Source: an uncultured Paracoccaceae bacterium (GTDB lineage: Bacteria > Pseudomonadota > Alphaproteobacteria > Rhodobacterales > Rhodobacteraceae). Taken from it: a stretch of 64,000 bases of DNA. The stretch lies in NCBI GenBank assembly GCA_947498645.1, contig CANMKS010000001.1, positions 1,278,032 through 1,342,031 on the forward strand, written 5' to 3'. The notes beneath the pieces are model-generated. The model saw only the letters and a list, made by a program, of their open reading frames with translations, ran no database searches and had not been told where the DNA came from. How positions within the stretch are numbered: position 1 is the stretch's first letter; the number at the start of each line of letters is the position of its first letter. The position numbers were made by a program, and so were the translations under genes. Positions 45,772 through 54,695 of this stretch are shown piece after piece.

Positions 45772-47010
45772 TCAGGAAAGCGCATCGCGCTTGCCTTGCA
45801 GGAACCGCCGTTCTGCCGGGTCGCTAGTGAGCGACATGGCCCGCGCATAGGACTGCGCCGCGCGGGCGACGTCGCCGTGACGGGCAAATATGTCGGCGCA
45901 GGCTGCGTGGTAGGGCTGGTAGCGTGCGAAATTTGGCGCCTCATCCAAGTGATCCAGCAACGCAATCGCCTCAGAGGTGGATTGCGCATAAGACACGGCC
46001 ACGGCGTGATTGATTTGCACGACTGGCGTTGGCTGCATCCGAAAAAGCAGCGCATATAGCGATGCGATCTGCACCCAGTCTGTGTCGGCCCAGCTTGGGC
46101 TGCCAGCGTGCAACCCGCTGATTGCGGCCTGAATTTGATAAGGGCCCACTGCACCGCGCTTGAGCGTCTGGCGAAGAAGCGCGTCGCCTTCCTTGATCTT
46201 CGCGCGATCCCAACGATTGCGGTTCTGATCTTCCAGCGGGATCATTGCGCCTTGGGTGTTTCTGCGTGCAATGTGCCTTGCATCGTGTAGCAGCATCAGC
46301 GCCAAAAGCCCGGCCACCTCTGGTTCGTCCGGCAACAGGTAGTGCAATGTACGGCCCAGTCGCAAAGCCTCATCCGTCAGGCTCCGGGACCGCCTATCCA
46401 GCGTCGAATACCCTTGGTTGAAGATCAGATAGACGACGGCAAGCACAGCAGTGACGCGCGTGGCAAGCTCTGACGTGTCTGGAATGCGGTAAGGTATGCC
46501 CGCGCCTGCAATCTTCTGTTTGGCGCGGACAAGGCGTTGCGCCATTGCTGCCGGTTTGTCCAGAAATGCCGCCGCGATGTCCTCGGTGCTTAATCCGCAA
46601 AGCGTGCGCAGGGTCAGGGCCACTTGCGTCTTCTGCTCCAGCGATGGGTGGCAACAGGTGAAGATCATTTCAAGCCGTTTGTCGGGGATGATCTCATCGG
46701 CGACCGCATCATCCCGTGCCACGTCGATCAGATGCGACAGTTCGGGGATGCGGGCCGTGAACCGCGCGTCGCGGCGCAGCCTGTCAATGGCCTTGCGCCG
46801 CGCCGTTGTGATCAGCCAGGCCGCAGGCACATCCGGCAGGCCGGTATCAGGCCAGATTTCCATCGCGCGCGCGACAGCGTCCTGCAGGCAATCTTCGGCG
46901 CGCTGGATATCGCCAAGCGATTTGACCAATGCCGCCAGAATGCGCCCCCACTCTTCCCGCACAACCCGTTCGATGGCCTGCGCGGGTGTTTGCGGGGGCA
47001 ACATGGGCAT
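45772..47010 (-). CDS. ECF42-type RNA polymerase sigma factor with C-terminal TPR extension
   Basis: A 412-residue sigma factor: region 2 (GDIQRAEDCLQDAVARAMEI, PAAWLITTARRKAIDRLRRD), region 4 (ALTLRTLCGLSTEDIAAAFL) and then a long C-terminal extension of about 230 residues with alpha-helical repeats (DUF6596-like, ending in RYQPYHAACADIFARHGD). This architecture with an adjacent YciI/DGPF gene defines ECF42. No anti-sigma factor is present, as is usual for the group, whose C-terminal domain is thought to control activity. ATG directly follows the YciI stop (TAAATG), so the two are coupled. Note: TTA of the upstream stop abuts CAT of this start. Confidence 0.92.
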   Translation of the reverse strand: MPMLPPQTPAQAIERVVREEWGRILAALVKSLGDIQRAEDCLQDAVARAMEIWPDTGLPDVPAAWLITTARRKAIDRLRRDARFTARIPELSHLIDVARDDAVADEIIPDKRLEMIFTCCHPSLEQKTQVALTLRTLCGLSTEDIAAAFLDKPAAMAQRLVRAKQKIAGAGIPYRIPDTSELATRVTAVLAVVYLIFNQGYSTLDRRSRSLTDEALRLGRTLHYLLPDEPEVAGLLALMLLHDARHIARRNTQGAMIPLEDQNRNRWDRAKIKEGDALLRQTLKRGAVGPYQIQAAISGLHAGSPSWADTDWVQIASLYALLFRMQPTPVVQINHAVAVSYAQSTSEAIALLDHLDEAPNFARYQPYHAACADIFARHGDVARAAQSYARAMSLTSDPAERRFLQGKRDALS

Positions 47011-47364
47011 TTAGTCGTCCCAGACGATGACCGGGCGCACCTCGATCCGGCCATAGGTTGCCGTCGGGATCTTTGCGGCCTGGGCGATCGCGTCATCAAG
47101 GTCCTTGCATTCCAGCAGGTAGTAGCCGCCAAGTTGCTCTTTCGTTTCTGCAAAGGGCCCGTCGGTCGTGATGGTCTTGCCATCCACGACGGTGACGGTT
47201 GTCGCTGTCGCGATGGGTTGCAATGCGTCACCAGCGACAAGGGCGCCACTGTCGCGCATCTCGGCGGTGAAATCGGTGTAACCCTTCATGAAAGGGCCAA
47301 ATTCAGGTGTGCCCGGCTGCGGGCCCGTGCCTTCGGCAGAATAAATAAGACACATATATTGCAT
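47011..47364 (-). CDS. YciI family (DGPF domain) protein
   Basis: A 117-residue YciI-like ferredoxin-fold protein with the DGPF motif (TTDGPFAETKEQLGGYYLLE) and N-terminal MQYMCLIYSAEG. Proteins of this group accompany ECF42 sigma factors and are their regulatory targets; the biochemical role is unknown. Start at 47364 from AAGGAGAGAG upstream; the 26 extra in-frame codons are not used. It is the first gene of the YciI-sigma-VOC operon, divergent from tuf. Confidence 0.9.
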   Translation of the reverse strand: MQYMCLIYSAEGTGPQPGTPEFGPFMKGYTDFTAEMRDSGALVAGDALQPIATATTVTVVDGKTITTDGPFAETKEQLGGYYLLECKDLDDAIAQAAKIPTATYGRIEVRPVIVWDD

Positions 47365-47476
47365 GGTACTCTCTCCTTGTTTCGGGCGCGGCGGTAGTGC
47401 CGTCCTGCTTACCAGACGTTCGGCGAATGACGAAATCGACATCGCACCCGAAAAAATTTTTCTGCAAAGGCCGATC

Positions 47477-47518
47477 GGGTCACGTGACCCTTGATTTCCC
47501 TGCCGTTTCCCAATACAT
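47477..47518 (+). promoter_or_regulatory. tuf: Candidate tuf promoter with adjoining palindrome
   Basis: TTGATT (47491-47496), 16 bases, then ATACAT (47513-47518) resembles a sigma-70 promoter. A perfect 14-base palindrome GGGTCACGTGACCC (47477-47490) abuts the -35 element. About 60 bases separate it from the tuf start. Confidence 0.4.
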
Positions 47519-47576
47519 CGCCCGCGATGTTGGACCGGGCCGCTAGTGGCCCCTCAGAAATTAAGGGCCCTGCAAA

Positions 47577-48752
47577 ATGGCAAAGGCAAAGTTTGAACGT
47601 AATAAGCCGCACGTAAACATTGGCACGATTGGCCACGTTGACCACGGCAAGACGACGCTGACGGCGGCGATCACGAAGTATTTTGGTGATTTCCAGGCGT
47701 ATGACCAGATTGATGGTGCGCCAGAGGAAAAAGCACGTGGTATCACGATTTCCACAGCGCATGTTGAGTATGAGACAGAGAGCCGCCACTACGCGCACGT
47801 CGACTGCCCCGGCCACGCTGACTACGTCAAGAACATGATCACCGGTGCCGCCCAGATGGACGGCGCGATCCTGGTTGTGAACGCCGCTGACGGCCCGATG
47901 CCACAGACACGCGAGCACATCCTGCTGGGCCGTCAGGTGGGCATCCCTTACATGGTTGTTTACATGAACAAGGTTGATCAGGTTGACGACGAAGAGCTGC
48001 TTGAGCTGGTTGAGATGGAAATCCGCGAATTGCTGTCCTCTTACGAGTACCCTGGCGACGACATTCCTGTGATCCCTGGTTCGGCTCTGGCCGCGATGGA
48101 AGAGCGTGATGACAACATCGGTAAAGACAGCATCGTTGCTCTGATGGCTGCTGTTGATGAGTACATCCCGACCCCTGCCCGTGCGGTTGACCTGCCGTTC
48201 CTGATGCCAATCGAGGATGTGTTCTCGATCTCTGGCCGTGGTACGGTTGTGACTGGCCGTGTTGAGCGTGGCGTGATCAACGTGGGTGACGAGATCGAAA
48301 TCGTTGGTATCCGTGACACCAAGAAGACGACCTGCACAGGCGTTGAAATGTTCCGCAAGCTGCTGGACTCTGGTGAAGCTGGCGACAACATCGGTGCGCT
48401 CTTGCGCGGTGTTGACCGTGAAGGCGTTGAGCGTGGTCAGATCCTGTGTAAGCCGGGTTCGGTGAAGCCACACACCAAGTTCGAAGCCGAGGCCTATATC
48501 CTGACCAAGGAAGAGGGTGGCCGTCACACGCCGTTCTTTGCCAACTACCGCCCACAGTTCTACTTCCGGACCACAGACGTGACCGGCACGGTTGAGCTGC
48601 CAGCGGGCACCGAAATGGTGATGCCGGGCGACAACTTGAAGTTCAACGTCGAGCTGATCGCACCCATTGCGATGGAAGACGGGCTGCGCTTTGCGATCCG
48701 CGAAGGCGGCCGCACCGTCGGCGCCGGCGTTGTGTCCAAGATCGTCGAGTAA
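47577..48752 (+). CDS. tuf: Elongation factor Tu
   Basis: A 391-residue EF-Tu that delivers aminoacyl-tRNA to the ribosome. P-loop [15 protein letters not shown]2 [16 protein letters not shown]3 [12 protein letters not shown]4 NKVDQVD and the three-domain layout are intact. It begins with weak spacing from AAGGG. A REP-type palindrome and a terminator follow. Normally tuf leads directly into rpsJ; here two extra genes lie between, so rpsJ must have its own promoter. Confidence 0.98.
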   Translation: MAKAKFERNKPHVNIGTIGHVDHGKTTLTAAITKYFGDFQAYDQIDGAPEEKARGITISTAHVEYETESRHYAHVDCPGHADYVKNMITGAAQMDGAILVVNAADGPMPQTREHILLGRQVGIPYMVVYMNKVDQVDDEELLELVEMEIRELLSSYEYPGDDIPVIPGSALAAMEERDDNIGKDSIVALMAAVDEYIPTPARAVDLPFLMPIEDVFSISGRGTVVTGRVERGVINVGDEIEIVGIRDTKKTTCTGVEMFRKLLDSGEAGDNIGALLRGVDREGVERGQILCKPGSVKPHTKFEAEAYILTKEEGGRHTPFFANYRPQFYFRTTDVTGTVELPAGTEMVMPGDNLKFNVELIAPIAMEDGLRFAIREGGRTVGAGVVSKIVE

Positions 48753-48763
48753 TCGGACCACGC

Positions 48764-48803
48764 GTGGGTTGCACCCACCCTACGTAGGGTGGGTAAAACC
48801 CAC
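48764..48803. repeat. REP-pair palindrome (GTAG-footed)
   Basis: Two hairpins, GTGGGT-TGC-ACCCAC and GTGGGT-AAA-ACCCAC, are joined by CCTACGTAGG, so each hairpin has a GTAG foot pointing inward. The element is 40 bases, immediately after tuf and before its terminator. The same architecture is found at 52864-52903. Confidence 0.8.
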
Positions 48804-48820
48804 CGCATGACCCAAATAAT

Positions 48821-48852
48821 CAAAAGGCCGTTCCATGTGGGGCGGCCTTTTG
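48821..48852 (+). terminator. tuf terminator
   Basis: A 10-bp stem CAAAAGGCCG/CGGCCTTTTG with a 12-base loop. The 3' arm carries TTTTG, followed by CGTTT. Confidence 0.8.
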
Positions 48853-48919
48853 CGTTTGCTGATGTTCTTCTGGACAAAGCCATAATACATATACTTAAAT
48901 GGCTGCGGAGATTGAATAA

Positions 48920-49471
48920 GTGCTGTCTTACATCCGAACGTTAGTTACCTATGTTTTTGAACGAACAGACAAGCCTTTTAGATACATAAGTGGCTTATAC
49001 GGAACTATTGGGTTCTTGACGATGGTGCTTGCAGTAGTGTTAGGCCTCAATTTTCAGAGTTTGCGCGATAACGAACAAAAGACTGAAAATAGCCAAATCT
49101 CAAACTCTGTGACAATCAAAGTACTAAATAGTGCAAGCCCGGATAGTCTTCGTGCAAGAATTACAGACGAGCTTATTGGTGCGGGATTCGAGGTTCTTTC
49201 TGAAAATGCAAATCTCGTTTTTTCCATAAACATAGTCATCAACGAATTGTCTACTCATAGACAGGTTTTGTCGGGCACCGCGAGTGTCAATGCTTCTCTC
49301 GCTGACGTAGAAACGGGGCAGATATTATGGGCCCACTCTGCAATCGCGTCCGGTGGCGGGGGTGATCGTTCAACTGCCGAACTTAATCTGGAGTCACAGG
49401 CTATCCGCAGGTTGGTTGACGACTCAACATTTCAGAAATTGGAAAGTTTATTAGATGAAACAGATGCTTAA
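48920..49471 (+). CDS. Membrane-anchored hypothetical protein (CsgG/LpoB-like domain)
   Basis: A 183-residue protein with a single membrane segment (about residues 28-45, YGTIGFLTMVLAVVLGLNF) and a periplasmic part. The part after residue 65 has the pattern of CsgG/LpoB/FlgO-type domains: SVTIKVLNSASPDSLRARIT and SLADVETGQILWAHSAI. Start GTG 48920 from GGAG upstream. Base composition is AT-richer than the ribosomal neighbours. It overlaps the next gene by 17 bases, so the two are probably coupled. An accessory insertion between tuf and rpsJ. Confidence 0.6.
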   Translation: MLSYIRTLVTYVFERTDKPFRYISGLYGTIGFLTMVLAVVLGLNFQSLRDNEQKTENSQISNSVTIKVLNSASPDSLRARITDELIGAGFEVLSENANLVFSINIVINELSTHRQVLSGTASVNASLADVETGQILWAHSAIASGGGGDRSTAELNLESQAIRRLVDDSTFQKLESLLDETDA

Positions 49472-50516
49472 CACGGTTTTTGGCGCATTTCTTTGGTTTT
49501 TGACGGGAACTACGCTGAACGCCCAATCATTTGAAGTCGGGATGACTGATCTTGCAGGCCAAATTGCTGCGCGGTCTCAGTCTAACACGGCGACAACCCT
49601 AGCAATTTCACCCTTCCAGCACCTTGATGGAAGCTGTAGCCAAATGAGCGTTCACATCGTTGATGAACTGATTCTAAATCTGTTGATGAGCGGCGGACCT
49701 CTTCAATTGGTCGAAAGATCTCAATTGCAAAGCATCTTGGACGAACTAGCGTTTAGCGGCTCCGGTCTTGTTGATGCTACAGCGCCTCAAGAGATTGGGC
49801 GACTGCTTGGTGCCGAAGCGTGGGTCGTTGGAACTATTACGACGATAGGTGATCGGTATCGAATTTCGGCTAAACTAATCGAAACAGAAACAGGGAAGTT
49901 GTTCTCAGCAGCAGCGGTGAGCATCCCGCGAACTGATACACTAAAGGACTTTGAAGGTCGTTTGATACCAGGTGGTTGTGCATTTGACTTGTCGAGCAGT
50001 CGGAGCGGAGATCAAGGCCAGCAATTAGGCGCAAGTCGTCTTCGAACTAACGAAGCGTTGGCAAGTCGAACGGATGAGCAGCTGCTATTAGAGGTTGTTC
50101 GTATCTCTACTGAGATAGACGAGGGCAAAGTTGAAGTGTTCCAGAGGGTAACGAACCAATCTGACCGGCGGGTTAGGTTGGTCTACTTGCAAGAGACCGC
50201 AACTGCGTTTGACGATCATGCCCAGTCATTTTGGTCAAGCAACGTTGCGGGCGTGGGTAGATGTGGAGGTAGCTATAATGGCTGCTTCAACGATGCGACA
50301 ATTCTAGATGCTGGTGAAGTAATTCAGATAAGCTATCGAATGCACCTGCGGCAGCTATTTGACAGCAGATCACGGTTATCGTCCTCGCCGCCAGTCAAGC
50401 CGATAGCTGCTCCGAATTTCTTGACGTTTCGGGGCCAATTTCGCTTCTACACTGGGGAAAACGATAGAGAATATGAAGAAAGGTCTTTGAGTTTAGCTGA
50501 CGTGCCAGTGCCTTAA
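49455..50516 (+). CDS. CsgG/FlgO-like exported protein
   Basis: A 353-residue exported protein: Sec signal (MKQMLNTVFGAFLWFLTGTTLNA), then a CsgG/FlgO-type domain of about 120 residues (LAISPFQHLDGSCSQMSVHI, LQLVERSQLQSILDELAFSG, RLLGAEAWVVGTI, ISAKLIETETGKLFS). The C-terminal part is an unassigned region with four cysteines (CGGSYNGCF). CsgG forms the curli export pore and relatives assist surface structures, but CsgG has a lipobox and this protein does not, so it is only a family member. Overlaps the upstream gene by 17 bases. AT-rich compared with the flanks, suggesting transfer. Confidence 0.65.
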   Translation: MKQMLNTVFGAFLWFLTGTTLNAQSFEVGMTDLAGQIAARSQSNTATTLAISPFQHLDGSCSQMSVHIVDELILNLLMSGGPLQLVERSQLQSILDELAFSGSGLVDATAPQEIGRLLGAEAWVVGTITTIGDRYRISAKLIETETGKLFSAAAVSIPRTDTLKDFEGRLIPGGCAFDLSSSRSGDQGQQLGASRLRTNEALASRTDEQLLLEVVRISTEIDEGKVEVFQRVTNQSDRRVRLVYLQETATAFDDHAQSFWSSNVAGVGRCGGSYNGCFNDATILDAGEVIQISYRMHLRQLFDSRSRLSSSPPVKPIAAPNFLTFRGQFRFYTGENDREYEERSLSLADVPVP

Positions 50517-50718
50517 TCGGATATTGCGTGAGGAAGCGCATTCTGGAGATATTCTGCACCTTACCCTTTACACCTCCCCCGACTCCCCCTATAGCACACC
50601 AATCCAACAAGGGTACGCCTCGCGTGCCCTTTATACGTTGGACTAAGAAGACGCGACGAGGGTAGGGGATGAGCCTCTATCGTCCAATCCGTTAAGACCC
50701 TAGATAAAGGGTGATGAC

Positions 50719-51030
50719 ATGGCAGCGAGCCAAAACATCCGTATTCGCCTCAAGGCGTTTGATTTCCGGGTGCTTGATGCAAGCACACAGGAAATTGTCA
50801 GCACAGCCAAGCGCACAGGCGCAAGCGTGCGTGGACCGATCCCACTTCCAAACAAGATCGAAAAGTTCACCGTTCTGCGTGGTCCCCACGTTGACAAGAA
50901 ATCCCGCGATCAGTTCGAGATCCGGACGCACAAGCGTCTGCTCGACATCATCGACCCAACACCGCAAACAGTAGACGCGCTGATGAAGCTCGACCTGGCT
51001 GCCGGTGTTGACGTCCAGATTTCCGTATAA
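50719..51030 (+). CDS. rpsJ: 30S ribosomal protein S10
   Basis: A 103-residue S10, also NusE. The sequence [37 protein letters not shown] and the C-terminal [20 protein letters not shown] are diagnostic. AAAGGG upstream, ATG 50719. It starts the S10 operon here (rpsJ-rplC-rplD-rplW), but not directly behind tuf; the 200 bases before it are pyrimidine- and purine-rich with a presumed promoter. Confidence 0.97.
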   Translation: MAASQNIRIRLKAFDFRVLDASTQEIVSTAKRTGASVRGPIPLPNKIEKFTVLRGPHVDKKSRDQFEIRTHKRLLDIIDPTPQTVDALMKLDLAAGVDVQISV

Positions 51031-51042
51031 GGAGTTTCACAG

Positions 51043-51894
51043 ATGCTCCGTACCGGACTTATCGCAAAGAAAGTCGGCATGACCCGGCTTTTCATGGAAG
51101 ACGGCAAGCAGATCCCTGTAACCGTTCTTTCCCTCGAAAACCTGCAGGTTGTCGCACAGCGCACTGCCGAGACCAACGGCTACACAGCTGTTCAGTTGGG
51201 TGCAGGCAACGCCAAGGCGAAACGCACATCCAAAGCGATGCGCGGTCACTTCGCAGCGGCCAAAGTAGAACCCAAGCGCAAGGTTGCTGAGTTCCGCGTG
51301 GCCCCTGAGAACATGATCAACGTGGGCGAAACAATCACCGCAAACCACTACTTCGAAGGCCAGTACGTTGACGTATGCGGTACTTCGATCGGTAAAGGTT
51401 TTGCCGGTGCCATGAAGCGCCACAACTTTGGCGGCTTGCGTGCAACACACGGTGTTTCGATCTCTCACCGTTCGCATGGCTCTACGGGTCAGTGTCAGGA
51501 TCCGGGCAAAGTCTTCAAAGGCAAGAAGATGGCCGGTCACATGGGTGCGGCGAAAGTCACCACTCAGAACCTGCAAGTCGTCAAGACAGATGCCGACCGT
51601 GGCGTGATCATGGTTAAAGGCGCTGTTCCCGGCTCCAAGGGTGGTTGGGTCACAATCAAGGACGCGGTCAAGAAACCAACGCCTGAGAATGTGATTTACC
51701 CTGCTGGTCTGAAATCCATGGCCGAAGAAGCCGAGCGTCTGGCCGAAGAAGCCGCCGCCGCAGCCGCCGCTGAAGAGGAAGCCGCCGCCAAGGCCGCTGC
51801 CGAAGCAGAACAGGCCGCACTGGAGGCTGCTGAAGCAGAAGCCACAACTGAAGCCTCGGCAGATGATGCCGCGCCAGAAGAAGGTGATAAATAA
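51043..51894 (+). CDS. rplC: 50S ribosomal protein L3 with long acidic C-terminal tail
   Basis: A 283-residue L3. The standard domain ([53 protein letters not shown]) ends around residue 220. A low-complexity tail of about 60 residues rich in Ala and Glu follows (residues 225-283), longer than most L3 proteins. The tail probably projects from the ribosome and is not needed for the fold; it seems typical of the Rhodobacterales. Overlaps rplD by one base (TAATG). Confidence 0.96.
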   Translation: MLRTGLIAKKVGMTRLFMEDGKQIPVTVLSLENLQVVAQRTAETNGYTAVQLGAGNAKAKRTSKAMRGHFAAAKVEPKRKVAEFRVAPENMINVGETITANHYFEGQYVDVCGTSIGKGFAGAMKRHNFGGLRATHGVSISHRSHGSTGQCQDPGKVFKGKKMAGHMGAAKVTTQNLQVVKTDADRGVIMVKGAVPGSKGGWVTIKDAVKKPTPENVIYPAGLKSMAEEAERLAEEAAAAAAAEEEAAAKAAAEAEQAALEAAEAEATTEASADDAAPEEGDK

Positions 51895-52514
51895 TGAAGG
51901 CTGATGCAATCAAACTGGACGGCAAGAAAGCTGGTTCCGTCGAATTGAACGACGAAATCTTTGGTCTTGAGCCGCGCAAGGATATCTTGCACCGCGTCGT
52001 CCGCTGGCAGCGTAACAAGGCAATGGCAGGTACACACGATGTACTGGGTCGTTCCGAAGTGAGCTATTCCACCAAGAAGATCTATCGCCAAAAGGGCACC
52101 GGTGGCGCACGTCACGGCTCTCGTGGTGCGCCGATCTTCCGTTCCGGCGGTATCTACAAGGGCCCAACGCCCCGTAGCCACGCGCATGATCTGCCCAAGA
52201 AGTTCCGCAAGCTTGGTCTGAAGCACGCCCTGTCCGCGAAAGTGGCCGCAGGCGAGCTTGTGATCGTTGAGGATATCAACGTCAAAGACGCCAAGACATC
52301 GGCACTGGCCAAAACCGTTGGGTCTTTGGGCTGGAAGCGCGCGCTGATCATCGACGGTGCAGAGGTCAACGCTGACTTCAAAAAGGCCGCCGCCAACATC
52401 ACAACCATTAACGTGCTCCCCTCACAGGGTGCCAACGTTTACGACATCCTGCGCAGCGACACACTTGTGTTGACCAAAGCAGGCGTCGAAGCTCTGGAGG
52501 CTCGTTTGTCATGA
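51894..52514 (+). CDS. rplD: 50S ribosomal protein L4
   Basis: A 206-residue L4. Recognisable are [20 protein letters not shown], the conserved [20 protein letters not shown] internal loop that enters the exit tunnel, and the C-terminal [20 protein letters not shown]. The start overlaps the rplC stop by one base and the end overlaps rplW by four. In E. coli L4 represses its own operon; whether it does so here is not visible. Confidence 0.97.
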   Translation: MKADAIKLDGKKAGSVELNDEIFGLEPRKDILHRVVRWQRNKAMAGTHDVLGRSEVSYSTKKIYRQKGTGGARHGSRGAPIFRSGGIYKGPTPRSHAHDLPKKFRKLGLKHALSAKVAAGELVIVEDINVKDAKTSALAKTVGSLGWKRALIIDGAEVNADFKKAAANITTINVLPSQGANVYDILRSDTLVLTKAGVEALEARLS

Positions 52515-52807
52515 ACGCCAAAGCAGAACATTACGATGTGATCCGCAAGCCGATCATCACCGAGAAAGCAACAATGGCTTCTGAAGCCAATGCCGTTGTT
52601 TTCGAAGTGGCAATCGACGCGAACAAGCCGATGATCAAGGAAGCTGTTGAAAGCCTCTTTGGTGTGAAGGTTAAAGCGGTGAACACATCCATCACCAAAG
52701 GTAAAGTGAAGCGCTTCCGCGGCGCATTGGGCACACGCAAAGACGTGAAGAAAGCCTATGTGACGCTGGAAGAAGGCAACACGATTGACGTGTCGACTGG
52801 TCTGTAA
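52511..52807 (+). CDS. rplW: 50S ribosomal protein L23
   Basis: A 98-residue L23, which borders the exit tunnel and binds trigger factor and [23 protein letters not shown] at the N-terminus and the [20 protein letters not shown] segment fit. Overlaps rplD by four bases. A strong terminator and two REP-type palindromes follow, so this block of four genes ends here, whereas rplB normally follows within the same operon. Confidence 0.97.
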   Translation: MNAKAEHYDVIRKPIITEKATMASEANAVVFEVAIDANKPMIKEAVESLFGVKVKAVNTSITKGKVKRFRGALGTRKDVKKAYVTLEEGNTIDVSTGL

Positions 52808-52830
52808 AGACAGCACGTCGTTAGAATTGA

Positions 52831-52860
52831 AAGGCCCTCGGTGAAACCGGGGGCCTTTTG
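52831..52860 (+). terminator. Rho-independent terminator after rplW
   Basis: A 12-bp stem AAGGCCCTCGGT/ACCGGGGGCCTT (one G-T pair) with a 3-base loop and TTTTG. It divides the S10 operon between rplW and rplB. Confidence 0.92.
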
Positions 52861-52863
52861 CGT

Positions 52864-52903
52864 CGGGGCAGGCCCCGACCTACGTAGGCCGGGGCCTGCC
52901 CCG
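52864..52903. repeat. REP-pair palindrome (GTAG-footed)
   Basis: Hairpins CGGGGCAGGCCCCG and CGGGGCCTGCCCCG are joined by ACCTACGTAGGC. The whole 40 bases form a near-perfect palindrome centred on TACGTA. Lies four bases after the rplW terminator. Same architecture as 48764-48803. Confidence 0.8.
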
Positions 52904-53061
52904 GCAATCCAACACTCTCCACACCGCAAGGGCCAGCGACGGCCCGTGGGTTACCTAAGCTTCGCAACGAATGATTACTTGCCACCCTCACCCCTCCCTG
53001 CTACATCCCCGCAATCGCTTGGCCTCGGATTCGTTCCGGGGTCTTTGTGGTATTGCCAAAC

Positions 53062-53106
53062 GCCGGGGTAGACCCCGGCCTGCGGTAGGTCGGGGGCTCC
53101 CCCGAC
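53062..53106. repeat. REP-pair palindrome, second between rplW and rplB
   Basis: GCCGGGGT-AG-ACCCCGGC and GTCGGGGG-CT-CCCCCGAC are separated by CTGCGGTAG. The 380-base gap rplW-rplB otherwise shows no gene; the rplB promoter must lie near 53107-53187. Confidence 0.75.
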
Positions 53107-53187
53107 ATCTCTAAATCGGGCACCTACGGGGGCCTATAACATCAGGGTCTACCCAGTAGGCCCGCCAAGCAAACGGAAGAAGCTAAC

Positions 53188-54030
53188 ATGGCACTCAAGT
53201 CGTACAAACCGACGACGCCGGGCCAGCGTGGGCTGGTGCTGATCGACCGTTCGGAGCTTTGGAAAGGACGTCCTGTTAAGTCTCTCACTGAGGGTCTTAC
53301 GAAATCAGGCGGCCGGAACAACACCGGACGGATCACAATGCGTCGTATTGGTGGGGGCGCAAAGCGTCTTTACCGCATCGTCGATTTCAAGCGGAACAAG
53401 CTGGACATGTCCGCTGTCGTCGCACGGATCGAATATGACCCGAACCGCACCGCATTCATCGCGCTGATCCAGTACGAAGACGGTACACAGAATTACATCC
53501 TTGCCCCGCAGCGCCTTGCTGTTGGTGACAAGGTGATCGCATCTGCCAAGGCTGACATTAAGCCCGGCAACGCCATGCCTTTCAGCGGCATGCCAATCGG
53601 TACGATCGTTCACAACATCGAAATGAAGCCAGGCAAAGGCGGCCAGATCGCCCGTGCAGCCGGTACCTACGCCCAGTTTGTGGGCCGTGATGGTGGCTAT
53701 GCGCAGGTTCGTCTGTCTTCCGGTGAATTGCGCCTGATCCGTCAGGAATGCATGGCTACCGTTGGTGCTGTGTCCAACCCTGACAACTCAAACCAGAACT
53801 TCGGTAAAGCGGGCCGTACCCGTCACAAGGGCATCCGCCCAAGTGTCCGTGGTGTTGCCATGAACCCGATCGACCACCCGCACGGTGGTGGTGAGGGCCG
53901 CACATCTGGTGGTCGGACGCCTGTCACACCTTGGGGTAAAGACACCAAGGGCAAGCGCACCCGTAACAAAAACAAAGCATCGCAGCGCCTTATCGTGCGT
54001 TCGCGTCATGCCAAGAAGAAGGGTCGTTAA
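53188..54030 (+). CDS. rplB: 50S ribosomal protein L2
   Basis: A 280-residue L2, needed for subunit joining and peptidyl-transferase assembly. [20 protein letters not shown], the conserved [20 protein letters not shown] loop near the active centre, and the basic C-terminus are intact. GGAAGAAGC upstream of ATG 53188. It starts a second block (rplB-rpsS-rplV-rpsC-rplP) cut off from rplW by a terminator and repeats, so it needs its own promoter. Confidence 0.98.
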   Translation: MALKSYKPTTPGQRGLVLIDRSELWKGRPVKSLTEGLTKSGGRNNTGRITMRRIGGGAKRLYRIVDFKRNKLDMSAVVARIEYDPNRTAFIALIQYEDGTQNYILAPQRLAVGDKVIASAKADIKPGNAMPFSGMPIGTIVHNIEMKPGKGGQIARAAGTYAQFVGRDGGYAQVRLSSGELRLIRQECMATVGAVSNPDNSNQNFGKAGRTRHKGIRPSVRGVAMNPIDHPHGGGEGRTSGGRTPVTPWGKDTKGKRTRNKNKASQRLIVRSRHAKKKGR

Positions 54031-54032
54031 TT

Positions 54033-54311
54033 ATGGCTCGTTCCGTCTGGAAAGGCCCCTTTGTGGACGCCTATGTTTTGAAAAAAGCAGAAGCATCCCG
54101 CGAAAGCGGCCGCAACGAAGTGATCAAGATCTGGTCGCGTCGTTCAACCATCCTGCCTCAGTTCGTTGGTCTCACCTTTGGTGTGTACAACGGCAAGAAG
54201 CATATCCCTGTTAACGTCAGCGAAGACATGATTGGTCAGAAGTTTGGTGAATATTCGCCAACACGGACCTATTATGGCCATGCCGCTGATAAAAAAGCGA
54301 AGCGGAAATAA
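54033..54311 (+). CDS. rpsS: 30S ribosomal protein S19
   Basis: A 92-residue S19 in the head of the 30S subunit, forming a complex with S13. [40 protein letters not shown] and the C-terminal [20 protein letters not shown] are diagnostic. Two bases after the rplB stop and three before the rplV start, in the conserved order. Confidence 0.97.
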   Translation: MARSVWKGPFVDAYVLKKAEASRESGRNEVIKIWSRRSTILPQFVGLTFGVYNGKKHIPVNVSEDMIGQKFGEYSPTRTYYGHAADKKAKRK

Positions 54312-54314
54312 GCC

Positions 54315-54695
54315 ATGAGCAAGGATAAGAATCCCCGCCGCGTGGCCGATAACGAAGCAATGGCAAAACTGCGCATGCTTCGCACGTCCCCGCAAAAGCT
54401 GAACCTCGTTGCTGGCCTGATCCGCGGCAAGAAAGTCGAGCAGGCACTGACTGACCTGACTTTCTCGAAAAAGCGGATTTCGGACGATGTGAAGAAATGC
54501 CTTCAGTCGGCCATCGCCAACGCAGAGAACAACCACAACCTTGACGTCGATGAACTGGTCGTCGCAGAGGCTTATGTCGGCAAGAACCTGACCATGAAGC
54601 GCGGACGCCCTCGGGCTCGCGGTCGTTTTGGCAAGATCATCAAGCCGTTTGCAGAGATCACCATCAAGGTGCGTCAAGTTGAGGAGCAATCATAA
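54315..54695 (+). CDS. rplV: 50S ribosomal protein L22
   Basis: A 126-residue L22 lining the exit tunnel. [20 protein letters not shown] and the C-terminal hairpin [20 protein letters not shown], the tunnel-facing loop where macrolide-resistance changes occur in other species, are present and appear wild-type. Overlaps rpsC by one base. Confidence 0.97.
   Translation: MSKDKNPRRVADNEAMAKLRMLRTSPQKLNLVAGLIRGKKVEQALTDLTFSKKRISDDVKKCLQSAIANAENNHNLDVDELVVAEAYVGKNLTMKRGRPRARGRFGKIIKPFAEITIKVRQVEEQS

Noticed and set aside
45726..46154. Upstream extension of the VOC gene in the same frame
   Set aside because: It runs antiparallel to no gene but within the sigma-factor gene in another frame; a strong GGAGG fixes the VOC start at 45725.
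47409..48761. 450-codon open frame opposite tuf
   Set aside because: A shadow of the highly biased tuf codons; no recognisable protein.
51037..51909. 290-codon open frame opposite rplC, rich in Gly, Phe and Cys
   Set aside because: Reverse reading of the Ala/Glu-rich L3 tail and L3 core; not a protein pattern.
25983..53106. Possible CRISPR array from palindromic repeats
   Set aside because: The palindromes are single or paired with different stems, widely separated, with no regular spacers and no cas genes.
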